Shown here: piece by piece, positions 7,535 through 16,094 of the stretch
Position numbering within the stretch: the first letter of the stretch is position 1
Layout of the letters: each line of letters starts with the position of its first letter
Assembly: GCA_031422555.1 (NCBI GenBank)
Contig: JANPLZ010000110.1
Span: forward strand, 1-41,938
Reading direction: 5' to 3'
DNA: 41,938 nucleotides
From: JANNAT01 sp031422555
Lineage (GTDB): Bacteria; Pseudomonadota; Alphaproteobacteria; Rhodobacterales; Rhodobacteraceae
The notes under the pieces: generated by a model
What the model was told of the DNA's origin: nothing
Seen by the model: only the letters and a program-made list of their open reading frames with translations
Databases searched by the model: none
Made by a program: the position numbers and the translations under genes

Positions 7535-9076
7535 ATGAGCGACGCAAGTGGACGCAGGGTTCGGGGCGGTGGCGGTTCAACCCGGCGGGCAGAGCGCACG
7601 GCGGTGTCGTTCGATACGGCGCGCTTTATCAGCCGTAACATCCCGAATTTCGAGATTTTGAACGAAGAGGCGTTGCAGATTATCGAATGGAACGCCGATA
7701 CGGTTCTGGAAGAGATCGGCGTCAACTTTATCGACAATGAACCGGCTTTGGCGCTGTGGCGTGCCGCGGGCGCGGATGTGCGCGGCGAACGGGTGCATAT
7801 TCCGCGCGGTCTTGCACGCAAGCTGTGTGCGACGGCCCCGCGCGCCTTTACCCAATACGCCCGCAATCCTGACCGCAATGTCGATGTGGGGGGGCGCAAC
7901 CTGGTGTTGGCCCCGGTTTATGGCCCGCCTTTTGTGCGCGATGCGGCGGGGGGGCGGCGCTATGCCACCATCCATGATTTCCAGAATTTCGTGAAGCTGG
8001 GCTACATGAGCAAATGGCTGCACCATTCGGGCGGCACGGTGTGCGAGCCGACCGATGTGCCGGTCAACAAGCGGCATCTCGACATGCTGCACGCCCATAT
8101 GGTGCTGACCGACAAGCCCTATATGGGATCGGTGACCGAACCCAGCCGGGCCACGGATTCGGTCGAGATGTCAAAGCTGCTGTTTGGCGCGGATTTCGTT
8201 GACCAGAACACCGTGATGACCAGCCTGATCAACATCAACAGCCCGATGACCTTTGACGGCATCATGATGGGCGCGTTGGAGGTTTATGCCCGCGCAAATC
8301 AGGCCACCATCATTTCGCCCTTCATCGTTGGGGGTGCGATGGCCCCGGTCACCGTGGCGGGCACGTTGACGCAAGTGTTGGCCGAATGTCTGGCGGGCGT
8401 CGCCTATAGCCAGTTGGTGCGCCCCGGCGCCCCGGTGATCATGGGGGCGTTTGTGACCTCGATCGACATGAATTCGGGCGCACCCACCTTTGGCACCCCT
8501 GAGGCCGCGCATATCACTTATGGTGTGGGCCAATTGGCGCGGCGGTTGAATTTGCCCTACCGGTCGGGCGGGTCGTTCTGCGGATCGAAACTGCCCGATG
8601 CGCAAGCCGCCTATGAAACCGCCAACAGCCTGAACATGGCACTGCTGGCGGGGGTGAATTTCATGCTGCACGCCTGCGGGTGGCTGGAGGGCGGCTTGGT
8701 CAGTTCCTATGAGAAATTCGTGATGGACGCCGATCAGTTGGGCACCTTGCACCATCTGGCGCAGGGCGTGATCATGGACACCAACGGGCAGGCGATGGAC
8801 GCATTGCGCGAAGTGGGGCCGGGCGGGCATTTTCTGGGTTGCGAACACACCCAGGCCAATTTCAAGACCGCGTTCTGGCGCAGCGATCTGTTCGATTACA
8901 AACCGTTCGAGACCTGGGCCGAGGAAGGCGCGCGTGACACGCAGGCGCTGGCGTCCGAGCGGGTGGCCAAGATGTTGGGCGATTATCAGCAACCCGCCCT
9001 TGATGCCGGTATCCATGAGGCGCTGGATGACTATGTGGCGCGGCGCAAATCGGAAATGCCCGATGCGTTTGTCTGA
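7535..9076 (+). CDS. MttB-superfamily (trimethylamine methyltransferase family) protein, non-pyrrolysine
   Basis: This is a 513-residue TIM-barrel protein of the MttB superfamily. Characterised members move a methyl group from a quaternary or tertiary amine to a corrinoid protein. True MttB uses pyrrolysine at an in-frame amber codon; this gene reads through without any TAG, so it belongs to the non-pyrrolysine branch that includes the glycine betaine methyltransferase MtgB. Family segments visible include a glycine-rich HHSGGTVCEPTDVP, the central SLININSPMTFDGIMMGALE, and the C-terminal GPGGHFLGCEHTQANFKTAF. The frame is open from 7316, but the ATG at 7535 has GGAGAG at the right distance, and similarity begins near residue 20. 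No corrinoid protein, reductive activator or other methyltransferase is adjacent, so the substrate is open. Confidence 0.85.
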   Translation: MSDASGRRVRGGGGSTRRAERTAVSFDTARFISRNIPNFEILNEEALQIIEWNADTVLEEIGVNFIDNEPALALWRAAGADVRGERVHIPRGLARKLCATAPRAFTQYARNPDRNVDVGGRNLVLAPVYGPPFVRDAAGGRRYATIHDFQNFVKLGYMSKWLHHSGGTVCEPTDVPVNKRHLDMLHAHMVLTDKPYMGSVTEPSRATDSVEMSKLLFGADFVDQNTVMTSLININSPMTFDGIMMGALEVYARANQATIISPFIVGGAMAPVTVAGTLTQVLAECLAGVAYSQLVRPGAPVIMGAFVTSIDMNSGAPTFGTPEAAHITYGVGQLARRLNLPYRSGGSFCGSKLPDAQAAYETANSLNMALLAGVNFMLHACGWLEGGLVSSYEKFVMDADQLGTLHHLAQGVIMDTNGQAMDALREVGPGGHFLGCEHTQANFKTAFWRSDLFDYKPFETWAEEGARDTQALASERVAKMLGDYQQPALDAGIHEALDDYVARRKSEMPDAFV

Positions 9077-9098
9077 TACTGTTGCCAATTAGGAAACA

Positions 9099-9129
9099 GG
9101 GCCACCCGGACAGCGCGCGCGGGTGGCCC
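9099..9129. terminator. Bidirectional terminator between the MttB-like and DUF6477 genes
   Basis: A perfect 10-bp stem, GGGCCACCCG (9099-9108) with CGGGTGGCCC (9120-9129), has a CG-rich 11-base loop. It lies 22 bases past the methyltransferase stop and 15 bases past the DUF6477 stop on the other strand. Flanking bases are moderately T-rich on both sides (CCCGTTT on plus, TGTTTCC on minus), so it can serve both genes. Confidence 0.7.
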
Positions 9130-9144
9130 CCCGTTTAGCGCGGT

Positions 9145-9429
9145 TCAGGCGGTTGTGCGCGGCTGCAACAGGCGCACTTCGGCCATCAACGCGATCAGCA
9201 CTTCGATATGGCGGGCGACGGAATAGCTGGCATCGCCGGCGCGGCGGGTTTCCTCCATATCGGCCTCATCCTGAAAAAGTCGGGTCACCGCGCGCTCCAG
9301 CGGCCCCAAAGGTGCGCCAAGGCGGCGCAAATCGCGCTCGCGGCGGTATTCCTGCAACCCAAAGCGGGCGGCGCGGATCAACAGGCGGGGGCGGCGCATC
9401 TGGGCCAGCACAGCGCGAAAATCGGTCAT
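9145..9429 (-). CDS. DUF6477 family protein
   Basis: This is a 94-residue basic protein that begins MTDFRAVLAQMRRPRLLIRA and fits the small family DUF6477, which I know only from Rhodobacteraceae. It is arginine-rich, mostly helical, and has no membrane segment or known catalytic motif. The frame is open 30 codons further upstream, but the ATG at 9429 is preceded by AGGAGA six bases away and is clearly the start. It is divergent from the DUF6456 gene, with two CtrA-like sites in the region between them. The function is unknown; the conserved pairing suggests the two proteins act in one regulatory process. Confidence 0.82.
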   Translation of the reverse strand: MTDFRAVLAQMRRPRLLIRAARFGLQEYRRERDLRRLGAPLGPLERAVTRLFQDEADMEETRRAGDASYSVARHIEVLIALMAEVRLLQPRTTA

Positions 9430-9560
9430 GGCATTCTCCTGTAGACGATGAGGCACCTTACCGCGCCACAACCGGGCGTTGCGGAAACCCGCTTTCGAGC
9501 GCGCGCGGGATTTCGGCATTGTTTAGGATTTAGAAACAATTATCGCAAAAGCTTCAGGCA

Positions 9561-9609
9561 TTAACGATTAGGTAAGCAATGCACGGCAGGGTTGTTAACG
9601 TTTCCGTAA
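9561..9609 (+). promoter_or_regulatory. Two CtrA-like sites (TTAA-N7-GTAA) between DUF6477 and DUF6456
   Basis: There are two copies of TTAA-N7-GTAA, at 9561-9575 and 9595-9609, 34 bases apart centre to centre. Each matches seven of the eight bases of the alphaproteobacterial CtrA half-site pair TTAA-N7-TTAA, and the second continues with the C of the longer TTAAC form. They lie 39-87 bases upstream of the preferred DUF6456 start and about 130-180 bases upstream of the DUF6477 start, in a local AT-rich stretch. Binding by CtrA is an inference from the motif alone. Confidence 0.45.
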
Positions 9610-9647
9610 CCTCAAACCCCCTCTGGAATTTGGCGTCTGACGATCCC

Positions 9648-10787
9648 ATGCACCCGACCGCACCACCTTCGAACCTTTCGCCCCTGACCCAGTTGCCCGA
9701 ATGGCTGCCCGATTGGTTGCCGGGGGCTGTGCGGCTGTATCTGGATCATACCGAAGACGGCGTGTCCTTGCGGGCCTTGGCGCGGCGCGATGGCATGCAT
9801 GCGTCTACCGTGCTGCGGCTGATCCGCCGCTATGAGGGGCGGCGCGACGATCCGCTTGTCGATCAGGCTTTGGCGGCGTTGTTGCAGCGCACGGCCAGAG
9901 CGCCCGTTTGTTCTGTTGGAAAGGATAAAGCCGCGATGTCAGCCCCGATACGCCCGCATAATCTGATTGCGGATGACGCGACAATAGAGGCCGAAGGCCG
10001 ACATATCCTGCGCCGTCTGGCCGAGCCGGGGGCAATACTGGCCATCGCGCCCGATATGGAAAAGGCGGTGGTGATGCGCGAATTTCCCGATGGTAGGTCC
10101 GCGCGCACCGGCGTGGTTGACCGGGTGGTGGCGCAGGCCTTTGCGCTGAAAGACTGGATTGTGTGTCGCAAACCCGGACGGGTTGCGCAGTATGAAATCA
10201 CCCCTTCCGGGCGGGCGGCTTTGCGCGCGATGATGGACCGCGACGGGGGTGCAGGTCTGGCCGAGGCGGCGGCCGGTTTTGGCGCAGCCCCCCGCAACTG
10301 GGATCAGCGCGAGCCTGCAGGCGACGATGCGCCGCGCCGGGCCCGCTATAATCTGGCCGAAAGCCCGGTTGCCGTGCTGGGGCGGCGGCGCGAAAAGGAT
10401 GGCAAACTGTTTCTGGAACAAGATCTGGTGGTGGCCGCCGAGCGGTTGCGCGAAGATTTTGAACTGGCGCAGATGGGGCCAAAACTGGCGCAAAACTGGG
10501 AAGGGTTCTTGACCGGCGCCGATCGGGGCGGGCCGCGCGATGGCGGACCCGGACCGATCGGCCCGCGTGCGGCGCGGGACCGGGTGGCGGCGGCGCTGCG
10601 CGATCTGGGGCCGGGTCTGGGCGATGTCACGCTGCGGGTGTGTTGTTTTCTGGAAGGCATCGAGACCGCCGAGCAGCGCCTGGGCTGGGCGGCGCGGTCG
10701 GGCAAGATTGTGCTGCGCATCGCGTTGCAGCGGTTGCGCCGGCATTATGACACCACTTATGGCAAATCGGGGCCGCTGATTGGGTAA
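9648..10787 (+). CDS. DUF6456 helix-turn-helix protein (putative regulator)
   Basis: This is a protein of about 379 residues. A helix-turn-helix lies near residues 38-62 (VSLRALARRDGMHASTVLRL), there is a variable arginine- and proline-rich middle, and the conserved C-terminal DUF6456 domain includes GLGDVTLRVCCFLEGIETAE and ends RIALQRLRRHYDTTYG. The architecture suggests a DNA-binding regulator; no ligand or partner is known to me. An upstream ATG at 9579 is also in frame and has a fair AGGT, but it would put one of the two CtrA-like sites inside the coding region, and family members usually start shortly before the helix-turn-helix, so I favour 9648. The gene is divergent from DUF6477 and convergent with katG. 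Confidence 0.8.
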   Translation: MHPTAPPSNLSPLTQLPEWLPDWLPGAVRLYLDHTEDGVSLRALARRDGMHASTVLRLIRRYEGRRDDPLVDQALAALLQRTARAPVCSVGKDKAAMSAPIRPHNLIADDATIEAEGRHILRRLAEPGAILAIAPDMEKAVVMREFPDGRSARTGVVDRVVAQAFALKDWIVCRKPGRVAQYEITPSGRAALRAMMDRDGGAGLAEAAAGFGAAPRNWDQREPAGDDAPRRARYNLAESPVAVLGRRREKDGKLFLEQDLVVAAERLREDFELAQMGPKLAQNWEGFLTGADRGGPRDGGPGPIGPRAARDRVAAALRDLGPGLGDVTLRVCCFLEGIETAEQRLGWAARSGKIVLRIALQRLRRHYDTTYGKSGPLIG

Positions 10788-10792
10788 AGTTA

Positions 10793-10814
10793 CGCCCCGG
10801 CTTGCGCCGGGGCG
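10793..10814. terminator. Bidirectional terminator between DUF6456 and katG
   Basis: A perfect 9-bp stem, CGCCCCGGC (10793-10801) with GCCGGGGCG (10806-10814), has a TTGC loop. It is placed 5 bases after the DUF6456 stop and 6 bases after the katG stop on the opposite strand. A few T residues follow on each strand (GGACTTTA on plus, TAACTTTA on minus). Confidence 0.75.
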
Positions 10815-10820
10815 CGGACT

Positions 10821-13028
10821 TTAGGCCAGATCGAACCGGTCCAGCAGCATCACCTTGCTCCAGGCGGCGACAAAATCGGCGACAAACAGCGCCGCACCAT
10901 CGCGCGATCCATACACTTCGGCAATCGCGCGCAGTTGCGAGTTCGATCCAAACACCAGATCAACGCGGCTGCCGGTCCATTTCACCGCCCCTGTGCTGCG
11001 GTCGCGGCCTTCAAACACATCAGCCGCCGCCGACACCGGCAACCAGACGGTGCGCATATCCAACAGGTTGACAAAGAAATCATTGCTTAGCACTTGCGGA
11101 CGGCTGGTCAACACGCCCCGGGCGTCGCCCGCCGCATTGGCCCCCAACACCCGCAACCCCCCGACCAGAACCGTCATTTCCGGCGCACTTAACGTCATCA
11201 ACTGCGCGCGGTCGATCAGCAATTCCTCGGCCGACAAGGTATAGGCGGTGCGCAAATGGTTGCGAAAGCCATCAGCCCCGGGTTCCAGCACGGCAAAGCT
11301 GTCGATGTCGGTTTGCGCCTGTGACGCGTCAGTGCGCCCCGGAGCAAACGGCACCACAATGCTGTGGCCCGCCGCCTGCGCCGCCGACTCAATACCCACA
11401 CCGCCGCCCAGCACGATCAGATCGGCAAGCGACACTTGCTTTGGGGCAGCGCTGGCGTTGAAAGTGGTCTGAATGGCAGTCAGCCCCGACAACACTTGCG
11501 CCAGTTGCGCGGGCTGGTTCACCTCCCAGTCTTTTTGCGGTGCCAAACGAAGGCGCGCGCCATTCGCCCCGCCGCGTTTGTCCGATCCGCGAAAGGTTGC
11601 CGCCGACGCCCATGCGGTTGACACCAGCGCCGATACCGACAGGCCAGAGGCCGCGATCATGCCCTTCAGGCGGGCCACATCGACGGCGTCAATCGCCGCA
11701 TAGCTTGCCTCGGGCACCGGGTCTTGCCAGATCAGTTCCTCGGACGGCACATCCGCGCCCAGATAGCGCACAATGGGGCCCATATCGCGGTGGGTCAGTT
11801 TGAACCATGCCCGGGCAAACGCATCGGCGAACGCCTCGGGATCGGCCTGAAACCGCCGCGAGATCGGGCCGTAAATCGGGTCCATCCGCATCGCCATATC
11901 GGCGGTGGTCATCATTGGCGCATGAAACACCAAGGGGTCATGCGCATCAACCACCATATCTTCGGGGGCGACATCGCGGGCGCGCCATTGCTGCGCACCG
12001 GCGGGGCTGCGCACCAGATCCCAGTCATATTTGAACAACACCTTGAAATAACCCATATCCCACGTGGTTGGGTTGGGCTTCCACGCGCCCTCGATGCCGC
12101 TGGTAGTGGTGTGGCCGCCGTGCCCGGTGCCCAGCGTGTTGCGCCAGCCCAGACCCATCTGATCAATCGACGCACCTTCGGGATCAACGCCCACCAAGGT
12201 GGGATCGCCCGCGCCATGTGCCTTGCCAAAGGTATGGCCGCCCGCGACCAAAGCCACGGTTTCTTCGTCATTCATCGCCATGCGCGCAAAGGTTTCGCGG
12301 ATGTCGCGGCCCGACCCAATCGGATCAGGCGTGCCGTTGGGGCCTTCGGGATTGACATAGATCAGGCCCATCTGCACTGCGGCCAGCGGGTTTTCCAGCT
12401 GCCGGTCGCCAGAATAGCGTTTGTCATCCAGCCAGATGTCTTCGTTGCCCCAGTAAACATCTTCCTCGGGTTCCCACACATCAACCCGGCCCCCACCAAA
12501 GCCAAAGGTCTTGAACCCCATCGAATCAAGCGCCACGTTGCCGGCCAGAACCATCAGATCGGCCCAAGACAGGCTTGCGCCATATTTCTGCTTGATCGGC
12601 CACAAAAGGCGGCGGGCCTTATCCAGATTGCCATTGTCCGGCCAGCTGTTCAGCGGCGCAAAGCGCTGGGTGCCCGATCCTGCCCCCCCCCGGCCATCGC
12701 CGGTGCGGTATGTGCCCGCCGAATGCCACGCCATGCGGATAAACAAACCGCCGTAATGGCCCCAATCGGCGGGCCACCAATCCTGACTGTCGGTCATCAA
12801 TGCGGTCAGATCGGCCTTGACGGCGGCCAGATCAAGCGCGTTGAAGGCGTCTGCATAGTTGAACGCCGCCCCCATCGGGTTAGACGCGGGCGCATGTTGA
12901 TGCAGGATTTTCAGGTTCAACTGATTTGGCCACCAATCGCGGTTAGACCGCAGCGCCGACGAGGTCTGGCTGCCAGCGCCGTGCATCACCGGACATTTGC
13001 CTGCGTTTGCGTTGTCGTTTCCGTCCAT
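10821..13028 (-). CDS. katG: Catalase-peroxidase KatG
   Basis: This is a full-length 735-residue heme catalase-peroxidase that destroys hydrogen peroxide. The N-terminal catalytic half has the distal triad Arg98, Trp101, His102 (RMAWHSAGTYR), the proximal heme ligand His265 (GGHTFGKAHG), and all three residues of the Met-Tyr-Trp cross-link needed for catalase activity (Trp101, Tyr224 in GLIYVNPEGP, Met250 in ARMAMNDEET). The C-terminal half is the inactive duplicated domain usual for the family. The ATG at 13028 is preceded by GGAG six bases upstream. It lies 222 bases downstream of aqpZ on the same strand. No oxyR gene is adjacent, and I could not identify a convincing OxyR site in 13029-13250. 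Confidence 0.97.
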   Translation of the reverse strand: MDGNDNANAGKCPVMHGAGSQTSSALRSNRDWWPNQLNLKILHQHAPASNPMGAAFNYADAFNALDLAAVKADLTALMTDSQDWWPADWGHYGGLFIRMAWHSAGTYRTGDGRGGAGSGTQRFAPLNSWPDNGNLDKARRLLWPIKQKYGASLSWADLMVLAGNVALDSMGFKTFGFGGGRVDVWEPEEDVYWGNEDIWLDDKRYSGDRQLENPLAAVQMGLIYVNPEGPNGTPDPIGSGRDIRETFARMAMNDEETVALVAGGHTFGKAHGAGDPTLVGVDPEGASIDQMGLGWRNTLGTGHGGHTTTSGIEGAWKPNPTTWDMGYFKVLFKYDWDLVRSPAGAQQWRARDVAPEDMVVDAHDPLVFHAPMMTTADMAMRMDPIYGPISRRFQADPEAFADAFARAWFKLTHRDMGPIVRYLGADVPSEELIWQDPVPEASYAAIDAVDVARLKGMIAASGLSVSALVSTAWASAATFRGSDKRGGANGARLRLAPQKDWEVNQPAQLAQVLSGLTAIQTTFNASAAPKQVSLADLIVLGGGVGIESAAQAAGHSIVVPFAPGRTDASQAQTDIDSFAVLEPGADGFRNHLRTAYTLSAEELLIDRAQLMTLSAPEMTVLVGGLRVLGANAAGDARGVLTSRPQVLSNDFFVNLLDMRTVWLPVSAAADVFEGRDRSTGAVKWTGSRVDLVFGSNSQLRAIAEVYGSRDGAALFVADFVAAWSKVMLLDRFDLA

Positions 13029-13250
13029 GGCGATCTCCGATCCGGGGGCTTTTTGGGTGCTCTGTTAGCTCTATCAAAAAGGCGATCCGGGTTTAAGGGT
13101 CATTTTGGTCTTTATGCAGCCTTAGCCCCTGCGACAAAAAGGTCAAAGCAGCAAAAATATGGGAACCAAATCGCAACGCGCGAAGCACCGGATCACGAAA
13201 CAGGGGCACCTGAACCGATGCCCCGGATCGTGGCACGCTTTTTATCCGCA

Positions 13251-13934
13251 TCAATCGGCGCGGGTGATGCCTGCCTTATACAACAGCCCGGCCAGCGCAC
13301 CGCCCGCCAAAGGGGCCGCGATAAACACCCACAACTGCGCCAAGGCGGTGCCGCCGACAAACACTGCAGGCCCGATTGACCGCGCCGGATTGACCGAAAC
13401 ACCCGTCACATTGATGCCAACCAGATGGATTGCGGCCAGTGTCAGGCCAATCGCCAGCCCGGCAAACCCTGCGGCTGATCCGGCCCCGGTCGATCCCAGA
13501 ATCACCGTAACAAACAGAGCCGTCATCACACATTCAAAGATAAGTGCTGCTGTCAGAGAATATTCGCCCAGATATCCCGCGCCGTAGCCGTTCTGACCCA
13601 AACCATTGGTGGCCAATACATAATCCGCCTTGCCGCTGGCGATCAGATACAAAAGGCCCGCGCCTGCAATCGCACCAATGGTTTGTGCCACCGCATAGCC
13701 GATGAAATCGCCCACGCTCATCCGGCCCGCCGCCACCATGCCCAGCGACACTGCCGGGTTCAGATGCGCGCCCGAAATTGCGCCCAACCCATAAGCCGCC
13801 GCAACGATGGCCAAGCCGAACGCCGCCGAAATACCCGCCATTCCGATCTGCGCGCCCATCAAGACCGCCGATCCGCAGCCAAACAACACCAGAATCAACG
13901 TGCCGATGGCCTCGGCGATAAGTTTTTTAGACAT
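13251..13934 (-). CDS. aqpZ: Aquaporin Z
   Basis: This is a 227-residue MIP-family channel with six hydrophobic segments and the two half-helices carrying the NPA signature (HLNPAVSLG near residue 57, VNPARSIGPAVF near residue 180). It starts MSKKLIAEAIGTLILVLFGC, which closely follows AqpZ rather than the glycerol facilitators. The Ile/His around IHLVGIN and the Arg after the second NPA fit a narrow, water-selective filter. The start is fixed by GGAGGGACC just before the ATG. The gene is divergent from lipA across 143 bases and is followed on the same strand by katG. Whether it also passes hydrogen peroxide cannot be read from the sequence. Confidence 0.93.
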   Translation of the reverse strand: MSKKLIAEAIGTLILVLFGCGSAVLMGAQIGMAGISAAFGLAIVAAAYGLGAISGAHLNPAVSLGMVAAGRMSVGDFIGYAVAQTIGAIAGAGLLYLIASGKADYVLATNGLGQNGYGAGYLGEYSLTAALIFECVMTALFVTVILGSTGAGSAAGFAGLAIGLTLAAIHLVGINVTGVSVNPARSIGPAVFVGGTALAQLWVFIAAPLAGGALAGLLYKAGITRAD

Positions 13935-14077
13935 GGTCCCTCCGATTACTGGTTACCGGGCAGGCGTATTTTTATGCCTATGCCCGTCGTGCATAGCCCC
14001 AAAGCAACCTCGAACATTGCTTTTGTGACAACCGCAGACTATGTCCGAGTTAGCCTGCAGTTAGGGGGAAAAAACGC

Positions 14078-15028
14078 GTGCGCGATCTTAAAATTCCAGA
14101 TCAACGCCATCCCGAAAAGGCGCATAAGCCCGACAATGCCCAGCCGAAAAAGCCCGACTGGATCAGGGTGCGCGCGCCCACCTCGGAAGGCTACAAGAAA
14201 ACCCGCGATATTTTGCGCGACAAAAAGCTGGTGACTGTGTGCGAAGAGGCAGGTTGCCCGAATGTCGGCGAATGCTGGTCGCAAGGCCATGCCACCATGA
14301 TGATTCTGGGTGACATCTGCACGCGCGGCTGTTCGTTTTGCAATATTGCCACCGGCAAGCCCCGTGCGGTGGACAGTTTCGAGCCGGGTCGCGTCGCGCA
14401 TGGCGTGGCAGAACTGGGCCTGAACCATGTGGTGATCACATCGGTTGACCGCGATGATCTGGACGATGGGGGTGCGGAACATTTCGCCATGACCATCCGC
14501 GCCATCCGCCGTCAAAGCCCCGGCACCACGATCGAAATTCTGACGCCGGATTTTCTGAAATGCCCGCCCTCGGCGCTGGAAAAAGTCGTCGCGGCCCGGC
14601 CGGATGTGTTCAACCACAATCTTGAAACCGTGCCGGGTCTTTATCCTACGGTGCGCCCCGGCGCGCGCTATTTCCATTCGTTGCGGCTGTTGCAGCGGGT
14701 CAAGGAGTTGGACCCGACGCTGTTCACCAAATCTGGTATCATGGTCGGGCTTGGCGAAGACCGCATCGGCGTGGGGCAGGTCATGGATGACATGCGCGCC
14801 GCCGATGTCGATTTTCTGACCATCGGCCAATACCTGCAACCCACTCCAAAGCATCACCGGGTGGACCGGTTTGTGACGCCCGATGAATTCAAATCTTACG
14901 AGTCGTCGGCCTATGGCAAGGGGTTTTTGATGGTGTCGGCCACGCCCTTGACCCGGTCAAGCTATCATGCGGGTGATGATTTCGCGCAGTTGCGTGCGGC
15001 GCGGTTGCAAAAGCTGGGCCGCAGTTAG
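14078..15028 (+). CDS. lipA: Lipoyl synthase
   Basis: LipA is a radical-SAM enzyme that inserts two sulfur atoms into protein-bound octanoyl chains to make lipoyl groups for pyruvate and 2-oxoglutarate dehydrogenases and the glycine cleavage H protein. The 316-residue protein has both iron-sulfur clusters: auxiliary cluster ligands Cys55, Cys60 and Cys66 (CEEAGCPNVGEC), radical-SAM cluster ligands Cys81, Cys85 and Cys88 (CTRGCSFC), and the C-terminal RSSY motif at 293-296 that supplies the serine ligand. It starts with GTG at 14078, eight bases after AGGGGGA. The stop codon lies in a 12-bp tandem duplication (15021-15044). It is monocistronic here, convergent with the cytochrome gene. Confidence 0.97.
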   Translation: MRDLKIPDQRHPEKAHKPDNAQPKKPDWIRVRAPTSEGYKKTRDILRDKKLVTVCEEAGCPNVGECWSQGHATMMILGDICTRGCSFCNIATGKPRAVDSFEPGRVAHGVAELGLNHVVITSVDRDDLDDGGAEHFAMTIRAIRRQSPGTTIEILTPDFLKCPPSALEKVVAARPDVFNHNLETVPGLYPTVRPGARYFHSLRLLQRVKELDPTLFTKSGIMVGLGEDRIGVGQVMDDMRAADVDFLTIGQYLQPTPKHHRVDRFVTPDEFKSYESSAYGKGFLMVSATPLTRSSYHAGDDFAQLRAARLQKLGRS

Positions 15029-15044
15029 GGCTGCAGTTAGGGCT
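15021..15044. repeat. 12-bp tandem duplication at the lipA stop codon
   Basis: Two perfect head-to-tail copies of GCAGTTAGGGCT lie at 15021-15032 and 15033-15044. The TAG of lipA is in the first copy, so the second copy adds a duplicate stop region that does not change the protein. Confidence 0.9.
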
Positions 15045-15048
15045 GGGG

Positions 15049-15948
15049 TTACGGCGTCGCTGGCACGGCTGGCACCGCTTTCAGATAGGCCGCAACGGCG
15101 GCGCGGTCTGACTCTGGCAGCCGCGCCATGTTTTCCACCACATGCACCATCTCGCCGCCGACGCTGTCAAATTCCGGGGTGAACCCGGTCGACAGGTAGG
15201 TCGCAATTTCGGCCTCGGACCATGTCAGTTTGCCCGGCGTGATGTTCGGGATCTGGCCCTTGCCCGATGGATGGGGCGCACCGGCCAGCCAGCGCGACCG
15301 GTCCAGACCGCCCAGCGCATTGCGCGGCGTGTGACATTCGCCGCAATGCGCCAGCGCCTCGACAATATAACGGCCGCGTGTCAGGACCGGCGCAAGATCG
15401 CCTTCCAGCACGTAACGATCCGACAAGAACATCAGCTTCCACATGCCGACATTGCGGCGAATGTTGAACGGAAAGCCCACTTTATGCGGCTGGCTGGGGG
15501 TGGCAGAGGCGGGCAGCGTGTCCATAAAGGCTTTCAGATCAACCACATCCTGCGGTGCCATTTTATTATAGGCGTTGTAGGGCAGGGCGGGGAAATAATG
15601 CTGACCATTGGGCGAGATGCCACTGGTGATAGCATGGGCGAATTCTTCGACTGTCCAGCCACCGATGCCTTGCGCCGCATCCGAAGAAATATTGGGTGCG
15701 ACAAAAGTGCCAAAATCGGATGGAAATTGCTGCCCCCCCGCCAAGACCAACTGATCCGCGCCCAAGGCCCCCGGTGCCATGTGACACGACGCGCAACCCG
15801 CCGCCCAGAACACCGCCTCGCCTGCCGCTGCGGTGCCGGTCAGCTTTTCATAGGCTCCGACATTCCACGCGCGCGGCGCCGACAGCACATAAAACGCCGC
15901 CACACCGATCAAGAAAGCCCCACCCAAAGCAAAACGCCAGCGGATCAT
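15049..15948 (-). CDS. Membrane-anchored diheme cytochrome c
   Basis: This is a protein of about 299 residues with an N-terminal hydrophobic segment (FALGGAFLIGVAAFYVL) acting as export signal or anchor, then two cytochrome c domains in the periplasm. Heme motifs are CASCH at residues 52-56 and CGECH at 202-206. The region between them (EEFAHAITSGISPNGQHYFP, then LPYNAYNKMAPQDVVDLKAF) resembles the diheme subunits that carry electrons from membrane-associated alcohol or aldehyde dehydrogenases. No dehydrogenase gene is adjacent, so the electron donor is unknown. The frame opens 13 codons earlier (ATG at 15987), but the ATG at 15948 puts the hydrophobic signal at the N terminus and I prefer it. 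Confidence 0.88.
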   Translation of the reverse strand: MIRWRFALGGAFLIGVAAFYVLSAPRAWNVGAYEKLTGTAAAGEAVFWAAGCASCHMAPGALGADQLVLAGGQQFPSDFGTFVAPNISSDAAQGIGGWTVEEFAHAITSGISPNGQHYFPALPYNAYNKMAPQDVVDLKAFMDTLPASATPSQPHKVGFPFNIRRNVGMWKLMFLSDRYVLEGDLAPVLTRGRYIVEALAHCGECHTPRNALGGLDRSRWLAGAPHPSGKGQIPNITPGKLTWSEAEIATYLSTGFTPEFDSVGGEMVHVVENMARLPESDRAAVAAYLKAVPAVPATP

Positions 15949-16094
15949 GTTAAGACTTTCTTTTTTGACCAAACGCGCAAGGCCCATGCCCCGGGTCTAA
16001 GTCTGCGCTGGGACAGTGCCATACCCAGCAGTCTACATTTGCTGATGCAAAAGGAAACCGCCTTTTGCCGCAGCGGCAAGGCTTTGCAACCGCA

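Noticed and set aside
7535..9076. Pyrrolysine-containing MttB
   Set aside because: The frame is open throughout with no in-frame TAG, so pyrrolysine is not encoded.
11724..13379. A 551-codon plus-strand frame opposite katG
   Set aside because: It is the antisense shadow of katG; there is no ribosome site or recognisable domain, and the composition is His/Arg/Gly-rich.
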